A stretch of 64,000 nt of DNA from Turritopsis dohrnii (taxonomy: Eukaryota > Cnidaria > Hydrozoa > Anthoathecata > Oceaniidae): contig BQMF02000181.1 in the NCBI GenBank assembly GCA_027922465.2, positions 682,001 to 746,000 of the forward strand, written 5' to 3'. Below the pieces are notes generated by a model. That model was not told the DNA's origin, searched no databases, and saw only the letters and a list, made by a program, of their open reading frames with translations. Shown here piece by piece: positions 33,386-43,597 of the stretch; the first letter of the stretch is position 1, and the number at the start of each line of letters is the position of its first letter. Both the position numbers and the translations under genes were made by a program.

Positions 33386-35422
33386 CAGGGTTCGAATTAG
33401 CACATCGCAATTCGCAATTTGCGAGTCCAATTGAAATTTTAGTGAATCAAATGACTGGCAAATGTAGTAAAATTGCGAATCTGTATTAAACTTTAGTATA
33501 ATAAACTTATCCTTTAAATATGTTTATAGATTTCCATAATAAACAGTGTCTTATACAAACATAAAAGAAAATTTCCACATGTTTAAAAACAGGTGCAAAC
33601 ATTTTACATACTTTTGTTTACAAAAATAATTTGGCACAACGATCCTCACAGGGGAAAACCCTTTTATTGTTCTTTCGAACAATAATTATTCTATTTCTCT
33701 CCACGTTCTTTAGATTTTACTTTATCATATAATGAAGGAATAGTTTTTCAGTGTAGTTTTTTAAAAAAAGTACAAGTCAGAATTTACTGCTTCGTTGAAA
33801 ACCGTTAACAAATAGGAAACTGAATTAAATTGCACATTAGAAAAAGATCTGTGCAGGAGTAAAGTAAAAACAAATAAGATGTTCAGAAGCTTCTTTTTGC
33901 TACACGCTCCTTCCGTGTTTTCAAAAGCTAAAGAGGCCCTTGGAAAAAACAGTTAACAGTTCATTTAGTTTCTTTCTTCAATGATCGATTTTACACAAAG
34001 TCAAATTCATTTCCAGTGCTTCTTTTTCGACGTAAATATCTAACTGGAAAAGATGAAAACTCAATGAAATTATCGAATTATTGTCTCAAACCACAAACAA
34101 ACAGTCACAATCGATAGCGGCAGAAAGTTGAATTGTCACAATTGAAGCCCAGGCATGAAAATATGTCGGACACGATCGTTATCGTTACCGTGCCGTTTAC
34201 GCAATATTCAAATGTCGGTAACGATCCATCGTTTCCCATAATCATATTTCCTTTTTCCTCAGATAATCACAAATTTTGTGTTTTTCAATGTTTAGCTCTC
34301 AAAATATTTGTGATTTAGCCATAACTCAAGTCTTCCCATTATGAGGAACGCAACCGCGCTAGCGCTCGCTACACAACGCTCTTAGAGCCTAGTTAAGATG
34401 CGCTTTTGATCACGCACGTAGATGCTCTTCAAAAACATGCTCAACTTATTATATCAGTTTTCATGGCTGACAATGAAGGATAACTTAGGGGCTGTTCATA
34501 TGGAGGTGAGCTGGCCCGGTTAGCCGGGCTAGCTCACTTAGCAGAGATCTCACTGTTATTAAAAAATCTTTACAAAAATAAATTGTGTTCATATGAAAAG
34601 CGGGCTGGCTCACTTAAGTGAGATCTCATTTCATTTGACCGGGATCTCACCTAGGTGAGATGAAATTTGTTCATATGAACAGACCAGCCCGGCTTAGTGG
34701 GATAGATTTTAGACAAGTGCGCACGCGTCGAAATTCGAATTATTGTTTACGTGATGTAAACAACATTCTCCAGCCCGGTTAAGTGGGATGAGAAAAGCCA
34801 TATGAACGCTGGGTGAATTTCATCTCATTCAAGTGAGCCAGCCCGGTTAACCGGGCCAGCTCACCTCCATATGAACAGCCCCTTAGGTATATTAAGTGAT
34901 TATTCACCAATTTGCTGTTGCTAGGGAGAACGACCACCGTTGCTAATGTAACTTTGAAATTTCCTTCGTTATATGAATTCAATTTTTCACTTAACGAAAG
35001 AACATGAAAACATAAGTGGTACCAGCAGGACTTGTTTTCGTGTTATTCAATGAAATTAAAAAGCATCTTAGTTTCCAGCTCCCTTTACAATCTTGTTTAA
35101 TTTCGTTAACGTTAGCATCGTTACCGCTTCGTTGCCAAAAATCTAAATCTGCTGAAACGATTTTAGGTTCGTTAACGATAATTCGTTTCTCATGGCGCAA
35201 CAAATTTCCATGCTTGAAGCCTGAAATCTCAATGCTCAACGTTGTTTCCTACAAAATAACTGACCAAAAATATTGTGAAGAGAGGCTGTAGATGCTGTTT
35301 TAGAGTGGTCTAAAGTTCAAAATTTGCTTTGTCGCCAAACCATGGTGGGCGACAGGGTTTTTAGGCAAGTCACTGTTCAAACTTTTTTGCAAATCGACTT
35401 TTTGTTTCTAATTCGAACCCTG
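33386..35422. mobile_element. Non-autonomous DNA element with 5-bp target duplication
   Basis: The ends CAGGGTTCGAATTAG (33386) and CTAATTCGAACCCTG (to 35422) are perfect complements, and CCTAC flanks both sides (33381-33385, 35423-35427), splitting a LINE. The element is 2037 bp without a credible transposase. CAGGG ends are common among hAT elements, but those make 8-bp duplications; the 5-bp duplication leaves the superfamily open. It contains a nested MITE at 34488-34882. Confidence 0.85.
34488..34882. mobile_element. MITE with TTA duplication and multiple internal palindromes
   Basis: GGGGCTGTTCATATGGAGG and its complement form the ends, with TTA at 34485-34487 and 34883-34885. About 50 bases at each end are nearly perfect complements. 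Inside are further palindromic words (CCCGGTTAACCGGG, TCACTTAAGTGA) so that the whole can fold into several stems. The TTA duplication suggests a PIF/Harbinger-like mover. It is nested in the 33386-35422 element. Confidence 0.88.
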
Positions 35423-35690
35423 CCTACATTAAAAACTTTCAAGCAAAACACAAGATATTCATCTAATTGCCATGATCACACTGTCAGCATCCCAAAATCA
35501 TCAAAAAATTTTTACCAACAAAGTTTCCTCCACTCTCTGGAATTCTTTACCCCAGTCTGTTTTTCCTTCTCATTATAATCTTCAACACTTTAAATGTAAT
35601 GTTCATCGTCACCTTTCCTCCTTGAACCTCAATACACATTAGTGGTTTTAAACCTTGTATTGAGTGACTAATTAAAAAAAAAAAAAAAAA

Positions 35691-37047
35691 GTGTGGCTCC
35701 CCATTTTTGCACATACTAAATTTCGTGCATATATTATATCACAACAAATGAACAGATTTTCACAACTTTGGAGAAAAATAGTCGCAATCTTGTTCTTATT
35801 GTTATATTTATAATGATTATTAGTTCCAGTTGAATACCCTGTTGTTGTTATCATATTAGCTGATTAGACATCTTTTCTAATGATTTGGTGAAAATAAGAA
35901 AGAAGTTACGCAGAGTAAGAGTCAAAGATACAACCCAAGTCTTGCACTTTATGTTATCTATCTAGGAGAATTCCAAACGGAGATGTGAATAGAATTACTT
36001 TAGAATTATATTCGAATTTAAAATCCCCATCAATTCGAAGAAATATAGCATGATGAAAGAATTTAACCACCTTTGTTCAACAAATGTTTTCATTACATTC
36101 ACATTTTTCAAATAGCGTTAGAGTAGTTGAGGTTACGATTAGAGACCGCATCTTGAAAAGCAATGGCATTTATTTAGAAAACAGGCTGAACAAGAAATAG
36201 TTTAAACAGTTTGTTGCATTTCTTAACAAATATTGAGGGGGCTAAAAAAATGGAGCGAGCGAGAAAATATTATGAGCAGGGGGGTCAGGAGGCGATCTAA
36301 GTTACCGATTATTTTATCAGTAATTACTGATTCATCGAAAGGAATTACTGATAAATCGAACGAATTACTGATTAAATCTATTGTTTTCTAATCAGTAATT
36401 TACTGAAAAATTTATCAGAAAGTATCACTTGTTATGATTTTCCCTCAAACCGTCACATATTCCTTCTGCATAAACACGTGCTTTTGTTTTGCGCTTTTGA
36501 GAATTGTATCTACGGGGAAGATCATACTTCTCCGTTGTAGATATTCTTAAAGTAAACTCGCCAAACAAAAACATGGACAAGTGAAAGTACAGAATCCTAC
36601 ACCATTTAGCATCTACCATGTTTACAAAGTCAAAGTAATGATTACAAATTACAAATTAAATTAAACTGATAATTATTTTCACAATTTTACAATGTCATAA
36701 AGTAGTATGAAACGCTTTTTAGCGCATTTGGTCGAGTGGTCCTATAACTGTATTAAGACAAAAAAATAATATAAAAATATATAACCTTCCATCTGCATCT
36801 GTATTTCTGAATATATTTGAACATCGTTTTGGAAGAACATTCTTTAACGTTTCGCTATTACATGATAATATTGCAGAAGTTAAAAAATTTCCATGTTTGA
36901 CAAGCCTGCAGTTACTTGTGCAGTCCATTTAATAGTTTATTTTTCCTGGCACGTGTTTGTGGTTGCCATACTTTTATCACGTAGCCCCTTAATAAACACT
37001 CCGAAACCCGAACTACTCATGTTATCCAAAAAACGGAAAATTGTGGG
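35691..37047. other. Intergenic; short palindromic repeat near 36300-36410
   Basis: Bases 36300-36410 contain repeated, partly self-complementary words built from AATTACTGATAAATC and its complement. Two minus-strand frames (36425-36619 and 36719-36928) are not recognisable. No firm gene. Confidence 0.4.
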
Positions 37048-37620
37048 TAAATCAAAACTGTGATCAACATTTCATCCAACACTTTCATCATCGTGTTGGA
37101 CGTTTGTTGGATGGAAGTTGGATGAAAATTTCGTGACGGTCAAACGGTCATGCAACATTTCATCGAACATCTATGTTCATTCATTCTCTCCTTCTATAAA
37201 AAACAAAACATGTCCATTCATTCTCTCAAACTCAAGATGGGTTTTTATTTTACGGAACGTTTGGAGGATTCTCTGACGACGAAGGGCCATGCCGGGGAAA
37301 AACCAGAGAGTGGATGAAAAGAAGGAGCGAGTTGGGAGCAACTTTTTCCCTTTCGTGTTTTGGTATTTTTTGAAGGCTTTCCCTTTAACAGAATTGACGC
37401 TGTCAGCTGAGCTATCGCTCATCGTGGCTTCTTCTTTGTTGCTCATCTTTGCACTGAAACTCGTGATGTGATTTGACATACAAAAATGCGGTCTTGTTTA
37501 TTAAAATTCGAACGTTTAAACATTCGAAATGACATTCATTTGCTATAGAATGACTTCATTTTCACATAGTGTTGGATGAAAAAGTGGTCAAACGCATCCA
37601 ACACGAAAAATGTGTTCGAT

Positions 37621-37796
37621 TGTTGTAGCTTATGCTTAAGGTCTTGGAGATCAATTCTGGGACGTAATCCGTTCGGCCATCAGGACAACAGTTTCTAGTT
37701 TAGTTTCTCTTCATAAACACGTCCACACTCTACAAGGACCTACGTACAAGAGAGCGACTGCCTCGCTCATCCTAAACTACATATAATAACACTACA
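37621..37796 (-). repeat. 3' LTR of gypsy element
   Basis: 176 bp, TG...CA termini, about one mismatch to the copy at 42365-42540. Directly inside it, 37797-37811 reads (minus strand) as a purine run GGAGGAAGAAGGAGG, the polypurine tract for plus-strand priming. Confidence 0.93.
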
Positions 37797-37847
37797 CCTC
37801 CTTCTTCCTCCGGGAAGAACGAAGGACAACACAGAACAAAATATAAA

Positions 37848-39164
37848 CTAGATCAAATCTACGCAGTAGTCTTCTAAATACTTTGGGCTCTTGCGTTCCC
37901 TTCTCAGTCCCAAAGGTTTCTCTACTACCTCCTCTTCTTCTTCCTCCCCATATGGAACGGTTGAGTCGCTGTTTTCGTGTCGCTCACCGTAGACGGGAAT
38001 TTCGTCGCTGTGAATCGTATTGTCGGGCAGTTCTTCTTCACTGGAAGGCTCGGATGATTGCTCTAGGTCCTCGGCGCCCGCATAATTCCGTCTGAATCGA
38101 AACGGAAAGTCGTCTTCGGAATCAGACTCGTTGGGATAGACTTGTTGTTGGTACCTTGGAGCCATGAAAAAAGAGTCTCGTGGGATCACCTTTTTAAATT
38201 TGTTAGCGGCTCTCGTAATGCTTTTTCCTGTGGACGATCGTGCTGTGACCGTGTAGCCCTTTTTCTTGACGATTGTCAGAGGGTGAGGATCGAATGGAGG
38301 CTTCACGGTTGTCTTCTTCTGAGGACGGAGTACTTTATCACCCAATTCCAAACTGATGGGCTTAGCGCGTCTCTTCTGGTCGTGATAGCGCGCCATTTCT
38401 TTTTTGTATTTCCTATCTCGTTCCCATACCTCTTTATTTTGCTCGTTGGTCTTTACCATTGGAATAGATGTGGCAATGTTCCTATTGAAAAGGAGTTCTG
38501 CTGGTGTTTTTCCGGTGGCGCTGTGAGGTGTCGCTCGATATGCCAGTAGGTATCGATACACTGCCTCTTTGGGGTCTTTCTTCTCGATGTACGCGGTATG
38601 AGCCACCTTCTGGAGCATCTTCATAAAATTTTCGGCCAATCCGTTTGACGAAGGCTGTTCTGGCGTTACAAGCTGGTGCTTAAAACCTCTCTTTTTCGCG
38701 TAGTCTCGAAAATTTTGCGAATTGAAGGGTGGTCCATTGTCGGTCTTCATCTTCTCCGGAACTCCATGTGTTGCGATGATTCTATCCAAATGTGGAATAA
38801 CTTCTTCCGCTCCGGTCGATGATAGGGCGGCCACTTCTGGAAAGCGCGAATATTCATCTATAACGAGTAGAAAATAAAAATCGCCCGCAATGGGGCCCTT
38901 AAAATCTGAGGCGAGATTTCTCCACGGACCTTGCGGCAGATTTGTGGTGATCAATGGTTGAAACTTTTGCTGCTTCGTCGACGCCAAACACGATAGACAG
39001 GATTGAACATAGTTGTCCACAAGCTTGTCCATGTTTGGGAACCAAACCCTTGACCGTAGATATTGCTTCATCTTTGTTGATCCTTGATGGCCTTCGTGGG
39101 CCAATGCAATAACATCTGCTTGTAAACTTTTCGGTAAAACTATGCGATCGCCTCTCAGGATCAA
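37848..39164 (-). CDS. Gypsy integrase region of pol
   Basis: The 438-codon frame has the zinc-binding HHCC module (HEGHQGSTKMKQY..., CLSCLA, about residues 27-61), the DDE catalytic core (D in LASDFKGP, D in KTDNGPPF, E in SNGLAENFMK) and a C-terminal basic region (LELGDKVLRPQKK) ending in an acidic tail. It catalyses insertion of the DNA copy into the host genome. The true upstream continuation is in the frame of 39161-40258; a one-base shift near 39165 separates them. I see no chromodomain. Confidence 0.9.
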   Translation of the reverse strand: MILRGDRIVLPKSLQADVIALAHEGHQGSTKMKQYLRSRVWFPNMDKLVDNYVQSCLSCLASTKQQKFQPLITTNLPQGPWRNLASDFKGPIAGDFYFLLVIDEYSRFPEVAALSSTGAEEVIPHLDRIIATHGVPEKMKTDNGPPFNSQNFRDYAKKRGFKHQLVTPEQPSSNGLAENFMKMLQKVAHTAYIEKKDPKEAVYRYLLAYRATPHSATGKTPAELLFNRNIATSIPMVKTNEQNKEVWERDRKYKKEMARYHDQKRRAKPISLELGDKVLRPQKKTTVKPPFDPHPLTIVKKKGYTVTARSSTGKSITRAANKFKKVIPRDSFFMAPRYQQQVYPNESDSEDDFPFRFRRNYAGAEDLEQSSEPSSEEELPDNTIHSDEIPVYGERHENSDSTVPYGEEEEEEVVEKPLGLRRERKSPKYLEDYCVDLI

Positions 39165-40258
39165 TGTTGAGATATTGAAAGCTCCTGAAAAATCGATTTG
39201 TAAGGAGCTAAATCTGTCGCTGTAGTCGGAATCGTGTCTTTATTGAGTATGCAGTACTTCAATTTAGCTAACTGGTCATCTTGATTGGTGGCTGCTTGTA
39301 CCATCTCGAGATTCATGGCATCGGGAATGTCGTTATCAACGACGGCATTGATATGTAGTGCTTCTTCTGTGGCTTGTTGCTTGTGTTCCGGGGTTAAGGG
39401 TAGAGGGTGGCGGCTATTATAATCAGTCGGATTTTCTGCCCCTTTTTGATATTTCACTTTAAAGCGATACCCTTGAAGTTTTAACCGATGAAGTTCAACC
39501 CTCGCTGGTGCTTTTTTCGTTGGTTTGTTGTACAGGGTTACTAGTGGCTGATGATCGGTGACAACTTCAAAGTCCAGCCCACAAAGATACATTCGATTTG
39601 CCATAATTCCATGCAAAATTGCTAAACTCTCTCCTTCAATAGCAGAATATCGCTGCTCCGTTTTGGTAAGAGTTCTGCTAGAGTAGTTAATTGTCCTCCA
39701 TACATTCTCTTCTGGGTCCTTCTGATACAGTGTCGCGGCAATCCCAGTTGGTCCACGATCGACGACTAACTCAGTTTTACGTCCAGGCGCCCAGGGTGCA
39801 ATAACTCTTTCACTGCATAGACCTTTTTTTAATTCTTCAAAGGCCTCTTGGCAAGAGTCGTCCCATTTGAATGGTTCCCCTTTTCTCAGAAATTTCCTCA
39901 GCGGTTCTGTGATGTCACTGTACGTTTTGAGGTTCCCAAACATAAACAGAGAGTTGTACTGGCACATTTGCAAAAAACTTTTGACCTCAGCGGCGTTTGT
40001 GGGAGGTGCTAGTTTTACAATGGTTTCAATTTTTGCTGGATCTGCTGACATACCTGCTGCGCTGAATTTGTAACCAAACCATATAACTTCTGGAACACTC
40101 CAAACACACTTTTCCTTCTTGAGGGTGATTCCAAGGGCTTGCAACCGATCAAGTAATGCCGCCAGATTTTCATCATGGTCCTCTTGCGATGAACCAAAAA
40201 CCAAGAAGTCGTCTTCAATCTGTGTCACTCCTCTCAAATCAACAATACCTTGCCGCAA
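39165..40258 (-). CDS. Gypsy reverse transcriptase (C-terminal) and RNase H region
   Basis: The frame starts after the break near 40290. It keeps IEDDFLVFG (the YxDD-equivalent catalytic block), the thumb/connection region, then RNase H with VDRGPTGIAATLYQ, EGESLAILHGI and VTDHQPLVTLYN. The first RNase H aspartate is followed by RGP instead of the usual ASP, a mild oddity. It ends in an HxHx-like linker (YNSRHP) toward the integrase. Confidence 0.88.
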
Positions 40259-40261
40259 TCG

Positions 40262-41066
40262 CTCGTGGACCTCTTGACTGGCTGTTTAAAGCGATAAATA
40301 CCTTCGTGGGTGTAAAAATTCGTGAGTGCCCGCGATTTCTCTCCCAAGATCATCTGGTGAAAAGAGTGCTTCATGTCTAGCTTCGAAAACACTTTCGCAC
40401 CGTTTAACTTGTGTCTGAGCGAGTGCACTCCTGGAACTGGTAGGTTGCTTCCTTTGATTGCCAGATTTGCGTGTCTCATGTCGAGGTTCATACGAATCTG
40501 TCCGTTGGGTTTTTGAGTGATCACCACATTGGAGAGCCAGTCTAAATTAGCACTAGGGTCGAGCGGCCCTTCTATGACATCGTTCTCTTTGAGCTCCTGG
40601 AGGTGTCTTGATAATTGGGCTCGGTATGATAGTGGAACCATGCGTTCCTTCTGAACCACTGGCGCTACAGTCTCATCCACTTGGAAGTTAATTTTGGATT
40701 TGTTGAACTTCCCTATCCCGGAAAATAGTTCCTGGTGTCGATCGATGATATCTTGAACTGTTTGTGGAATTTGGTCTTGTGTGTGTTCGACCTGTCTGAC
40801 GAACTCTTCGTCTTTGCGAAACGGTTCTCCTTCCGGGTTTATTTTAAGAATTCCGAGTTTCATTGATGCTTCCAATCCCAAAAGGGGTTCTGTGTGCTTT
40901 CCTCTGATCACATATACGATCTCGTCACATTTTCGTCCATTCGAGGACCTTACCGTGACCTTGGCTCGCCCTAGTATATCTAAGAGGTGATTTGTGCCAA
41001 ACGGTCTGAGTTTCACTTGAGATTGTACCAATCTGGTTTTCGTCAGCGTCAGCGATGATTTTTGGA
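40262..41066 (-). CDS. Gypsy protease/reverse transcriptase N-terminal region, truncated by frameshift
   Basis: From 41066 downward the frame carries the end of the protease region (GTNHLLDILGRAKV, PLLGLEASMKLGIL), a linker, then the reverse transcriptase fingers and palm: VVQKERMVPLSYRAQL, NVVITQKPNGQIRMNLD and FSKLDMKHSFHQM with the first catalytic aspartate. The frame ends prematurely in KRSTSDCGKVLLI; the correct frame resumes as SQEVHERLRQGIVD, so about 20-30 bases plus frame were lost near 40290. The polymerase is therefore not made intact. Confidence 0.85.
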
Positions 41067-41129
41067 ATACCAAAAATCATCGCTGACGAGTTGACATAAG
41101 GTCAACGAAAATATCATGATGAAAATATA

Positions 41130-42218
41130 TTATTGTATACTTATAAGCAAATAAAATAAAATGACAAAAATGAAACTAGGAAGAATAAAAATCAGTCGTT
41201 TTGCTTGGGATGAAATCAACAAAATAATTTTCTTAAACTCTTTCTCTGGAATAAGGATCTTTTTACATCCCGAATCTACTCTCATCTTCATCGGAGTATC
41301 ATTAAGCCAGACATCGATCATCTCCGGTTCACCTTCCTGCGCATTCGACGGTATGCTGTTGACTTCAATGATACGGCCAGTAACACTGCTATCTGAATCG
41401 GATTCCGCTTCGGAATTTTCCACGTTGTTGACCGTATTCGGACCAGGACAAACTGGTGCATGTGCAAAATGATGACGTTTGCGACAGTTATTGCATCTTT
41501 TGCCTTTGGCAGGGCATTTGCCTTTCACATGTGCCTTCCTACGATCATATCCACAAAAGTCACATACCTTCACTTTCTCTGTTTGCTTTGTTGAAAGAAG
41601 ATCTTGTTGTCTGTTGCCCGATTTCAGTCCTTTCCGATTTATGAAGTTCACTACTTGCTCCTGCTTCTCAATGTTTTCCGCTTGTTTCGACGATGACTCT
41701 GCGGCGATGCCATACTTAACGAAATCGTTGAAATCCAGACCTTCCGCTAATGCATGCTTTCTCAATTTATGGTTCGACGTCTGCATGGTCATGGCATCTC
41801 TAGCGGCTTTATGCGGTGTGTAATCCGCAAAATTACATAGTTTCGCTTGATCTAAAACTTTCGTGTACCACTCGGCAAAAGGGGTTTGTCCCTGTGGCAT
41901 CTCACAGAATAGTTTGAAGACCGGGTAAACTTCATTTATCTGTCCCTTTATTGCAGTCTGTATTTTCTCCACTGCTCGCGCAAATGAATCTCGATCTGAT
42001 ACTTTCCCCTCGTGTTCAAACAATGTGATCATTTCGTCTCCTCCCCACAGCTGGAGGAGCGCTTTCTTCTTTTTATCTTGGTCATCGCCAATTTCTTCCG
42101 TATCGAACACCATTATCGCCCGTTTCACGTATTTATTAAACGAATCAAGGGTGGTCCCGGCGTCTTTCGATCTCTTGTAGGGCGGTAAGGCGGCGTACAC
42201 TCCTTTCGCTACAGCCAT
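41130..42218 (-). CDS. Gypsy gag with CCHC-like knuckle and protease start
   Basis: The frame begins MAVAKGVYAALPPYK soon after the primer site. It contains a capsid-like region (QLWGGDEMITLFEHEG, VFKLFCEMPQGQTPFAEWY), zinc-knuckle-type cysteines (CDFCGYDRRKAHVKGKCPAKG and CNNCRKRHHFAHAPVC) and then the aspartic-protease active site as MRVDSGCKKILIP, near the end. After EFKKI the sequence becomes a hydrophobic, AT-rich tail that does not belong, because about 150 bases have been inserted between this and the following pol frame. Confidence 0.88.
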   Translation of the reverse strand: MAVAKGVYAALPPYKRSKDAGTTLDSFNKYVKRAIMVFDTEEIGDDQDKKKKALLQLWGGDEMITLFEHEGKVSDRDSFARAVEKIQTAIKGQINEVYPVFKLFCEMPQGQTPFAEWYTKVLDQAKLCNFADYTPHKAARDAMTMQTSNHKLRKHALAEGLDFNDFVKYGIAAESSSKQAENIEKQEQVVNFINRKGLKSGNRQQDLLSTKQTEKVKVCDFCGYDRRKAHVKGKCPAKGKRCNNCRKRHHFAHAPVCPGPNTVNNVENSEAESDSDSSVTGRIIEVNSIPSNAQEGEPEMIDVWLNDTPMKMRVDSGCKKILIPEKEFKKIILLISSQAKRLIFILPSFIFVILFYLLISIQ

Positions 42219-42345
42219 TATGATTCTCGGTTAATCGAGGCAAATCGTAACGAAAACGTGGTCAAAAGCTTACTCTGTGTCTGCCTGAAATGAGCAAGTT
42301 TTTCTCTTGTAAGTGGAAAGTTCCTTTTCCTGCAAACTGCTACAG

Positions 42346-42364
42346 TCGAAGTTCGTCGCCAATA
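42346..42364 (-). other. Gypsy primer-binding site
   Basis: Immediately inside the 5' LTR the minus strand reads TATTGGCGACGAACTTCG, the TGGCGACGAA-type start used by many gypsy elements for tRNA priming. The tRNA species was not determined. Confidence 0.7.
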
Positions 42365-42540
42365 TGTTGTAGCTTATGCTTAAGGTCTTGAAGATCAATT
42401 CTGGGACGTAATCCGTTCGGCCATCAGGACAACAGTTTCTAGTTTAGTTTCTCTTCATAAACACGTCCACACTCTACAAGGACCTACGTACAAGAGAGCG
42501 ACTGCCTCGCTCATCCTAAACTACATATAATAACACTACA
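42365..42540 (-). repeat. 5' LTR of gypsy element
   Basis: 176 bp, matching 37621-37796 except for one G/A change (TTGGAG versus TTGAAG). Flanked outside by the TCGAT duplication. Confidence 0.93.
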
Positions 42541-42728
42541 TCGATGAAGCCGTAAATGTTGGATGAAAAGTTTGATCGCGATCAAACTTTTATCCAACAC
42601 ATTTTTGCTTCATCCAACACACTTTTTTCTTCTTTTGCAAATTTTGCTCTTGGTCAAACGTGTCCAACATTTCATCCAACACCGAAAATTTTCGATGTTG
42701 GATGAAATGTTGGACACGTTTGACCTAA

Positions 42729-43597
42729 AGGCCGGCGCAAATGCATCCAACATTTCATCCAACATCGTAAATTTCTCATGTTGGATGAAATGTTGGACGC
42801 ATTTGAGAAGTTTCAAAATGTATGAAAATTTCAAAAAGAAGAAAAAAATCGTGTTGGATGATGTTGGATGAAGTTTGATCGCCATCAAACATTTCATCCA
42901 ACATTTTCGGCAAGATCAAAGGAAGCTTCCGAATTTCTCTCGCTATTTTTCATGTTGCATGCATTTGAGGCAATTTTCGTCCAACATATCAAAATAGTCT
43001 CTGCGCTGAGTGCAAAAGGCATTGAGAAGGAGCGTTTTTCGAATCTTTTTTATTGTTTCGAACGATATACGGTACTGAAAACTCAACGAACTCAAAGTTT
43101 CTCCTGTCGCTAAATACCTGAGAGTTAATGCAAGTCTCTCATCTGCTTCAATGGGCAAAGTTCCGCCTAGTCTTTCTTTAGGGGATATTAAGTCACCTAT
43201 TTTATGTAGAATGAATTCGAAATCACGGACATCCATCCTAAACATTTCTCGGAATCCTTTCCTATCCTCCAGCACAAGTTCCTGAACGATATTTGTAAAG
43301 AAACCCCTTTCCTTTCGTCTTTTGACCCACTTTTTAGTCTTTCCTCTTTTTGGTTTCTCGTCGTCTGAGTCCAAAAGCTCATTCAATACTAGCATTGTTG
43401 CTACGTCCTCTGCTTCCCCCATTTTGAATTTTCAAATGAATGAACGTGTTTGATTTTTAATAAAATGTTGGATGAAGCAACTCAAATGCAACATTCTATT
43501 TTTTCTATTTTTTCAAAATTCGATATCTCATCCAACATTTCATCCAACATTCGAATGAAAATGTTGGATGAAATGTTGGATGCATTTGCGCCGGCCT
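42729..43597 (-). mobile_element. Non-autonomous Harbinger element (E) with TAA duplications
   Basis: The ends AGGCCGGCGCAAATGCATCC and the complement at 43597 are perfect over about 38 bases; TAA flanks both sides (42726-42728, 43598-43600). It inserted into the TAA within the right terminal repeat of element C. Subterminal repeats of GTTGGATGAAATGTTGGA appear on both strands. It carries only a transposase N-terminal fragment, so it is 869 bp and non-autonomous. Confidence 0.9.
42943..43422 (-). pseudogene. Harbinger transposase N-terminal fragment (element E)
   Basis: 159 codons beginning MGEAEDVATMLVLNELLDSDDEKPKRG, with a basic WVKRRKERGFF stretch, FREMFRMDVRDFEFILHK, and the helix-turn-helix ALTLRYLATGETLSSL followed by SFQYRISFETIK. 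It matches the N-terminus of the transposase at 43779-45028 and ends just before the DDE domain. The start codon is in place and the frame is open, so a truncated DNA-binding protein could be made. Confidence 0.8.

Larger units (their letters stand above)
31840..35690 (+). mobile_element. LINE (non-LTR retrotransposon), interrupted by a 2-kb DNA element
   Basis: The element runs 31840-33385 and resumes at 35428, ending with a 17-base poly-A at 35674-35690. Reverse transcriptase motifs are in one long frame (31854-33092): KATGPDGFPGVLFQK, NYRPISLLPVMSKIFE, ALDISKAFDKVWH, GVPQGSVLGPTFF and the catalytic YADDSTIY. A one-base frameshift near 33040 passes into the C-terminal part (33089-33337), which ends IEYCCHIWGGAPSD. 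The C-terminus continues after the insertion (35430-35578). The endonuclease is missing, so it is 5' truncated. It abuts the inverted repeat at 31838. Confidence 0.85.
37621..42540 (-). mobile_element. Gypsy-type LTR retrotransposon, near-complete, pol disrupted
   Basis: The 4.9-kb element lies on the minus strand between 176-bp LTRs (TGTTGTAGC...CACTACA) with TCGAT duplications at 37616-37620 and 42541-42545. The internal order is gag with zinc knuckle, aspartic protease, reverse transcriptase, RNase H, integrase, which is the Ty3/gypsy order. No envelope frame is present. The LTRs differ at only about one base, so insertion was recent, yet pol has a small deletion/frameshift near 40290, another frame change near 39165, and an insertion with a palindrome in the protease region. 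It is inserted into a Harbinger derivative. Confidence 0.93.

Noticed and set aside
33388..33420. tRNA-like GGTTCGAATTAG at the element end
   Set aside because: It looks like a T-loop word but is the terminal inverted repeat of a DNA element; no cloverleaf fits. I found no convincing tRNA or rRNA gene anywhere.
36425..36928. Two minus-strand frames of 64 and 69 codons
   Set aside because: No domain, no homologous feel, no splice structure; length is within chance for this base composition.
37177..37479. 100-codon minus-strand frame in element C
   Set aside because: It is antisense to the transposase N-terminal remnant on the plus strand and has no motif.
42563..42897. Overlapping frames on both strands rich in MLDEMLD
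   Set aside because: They are translations of the Harbinger subterminal repeats GTTGGATGAAATG.
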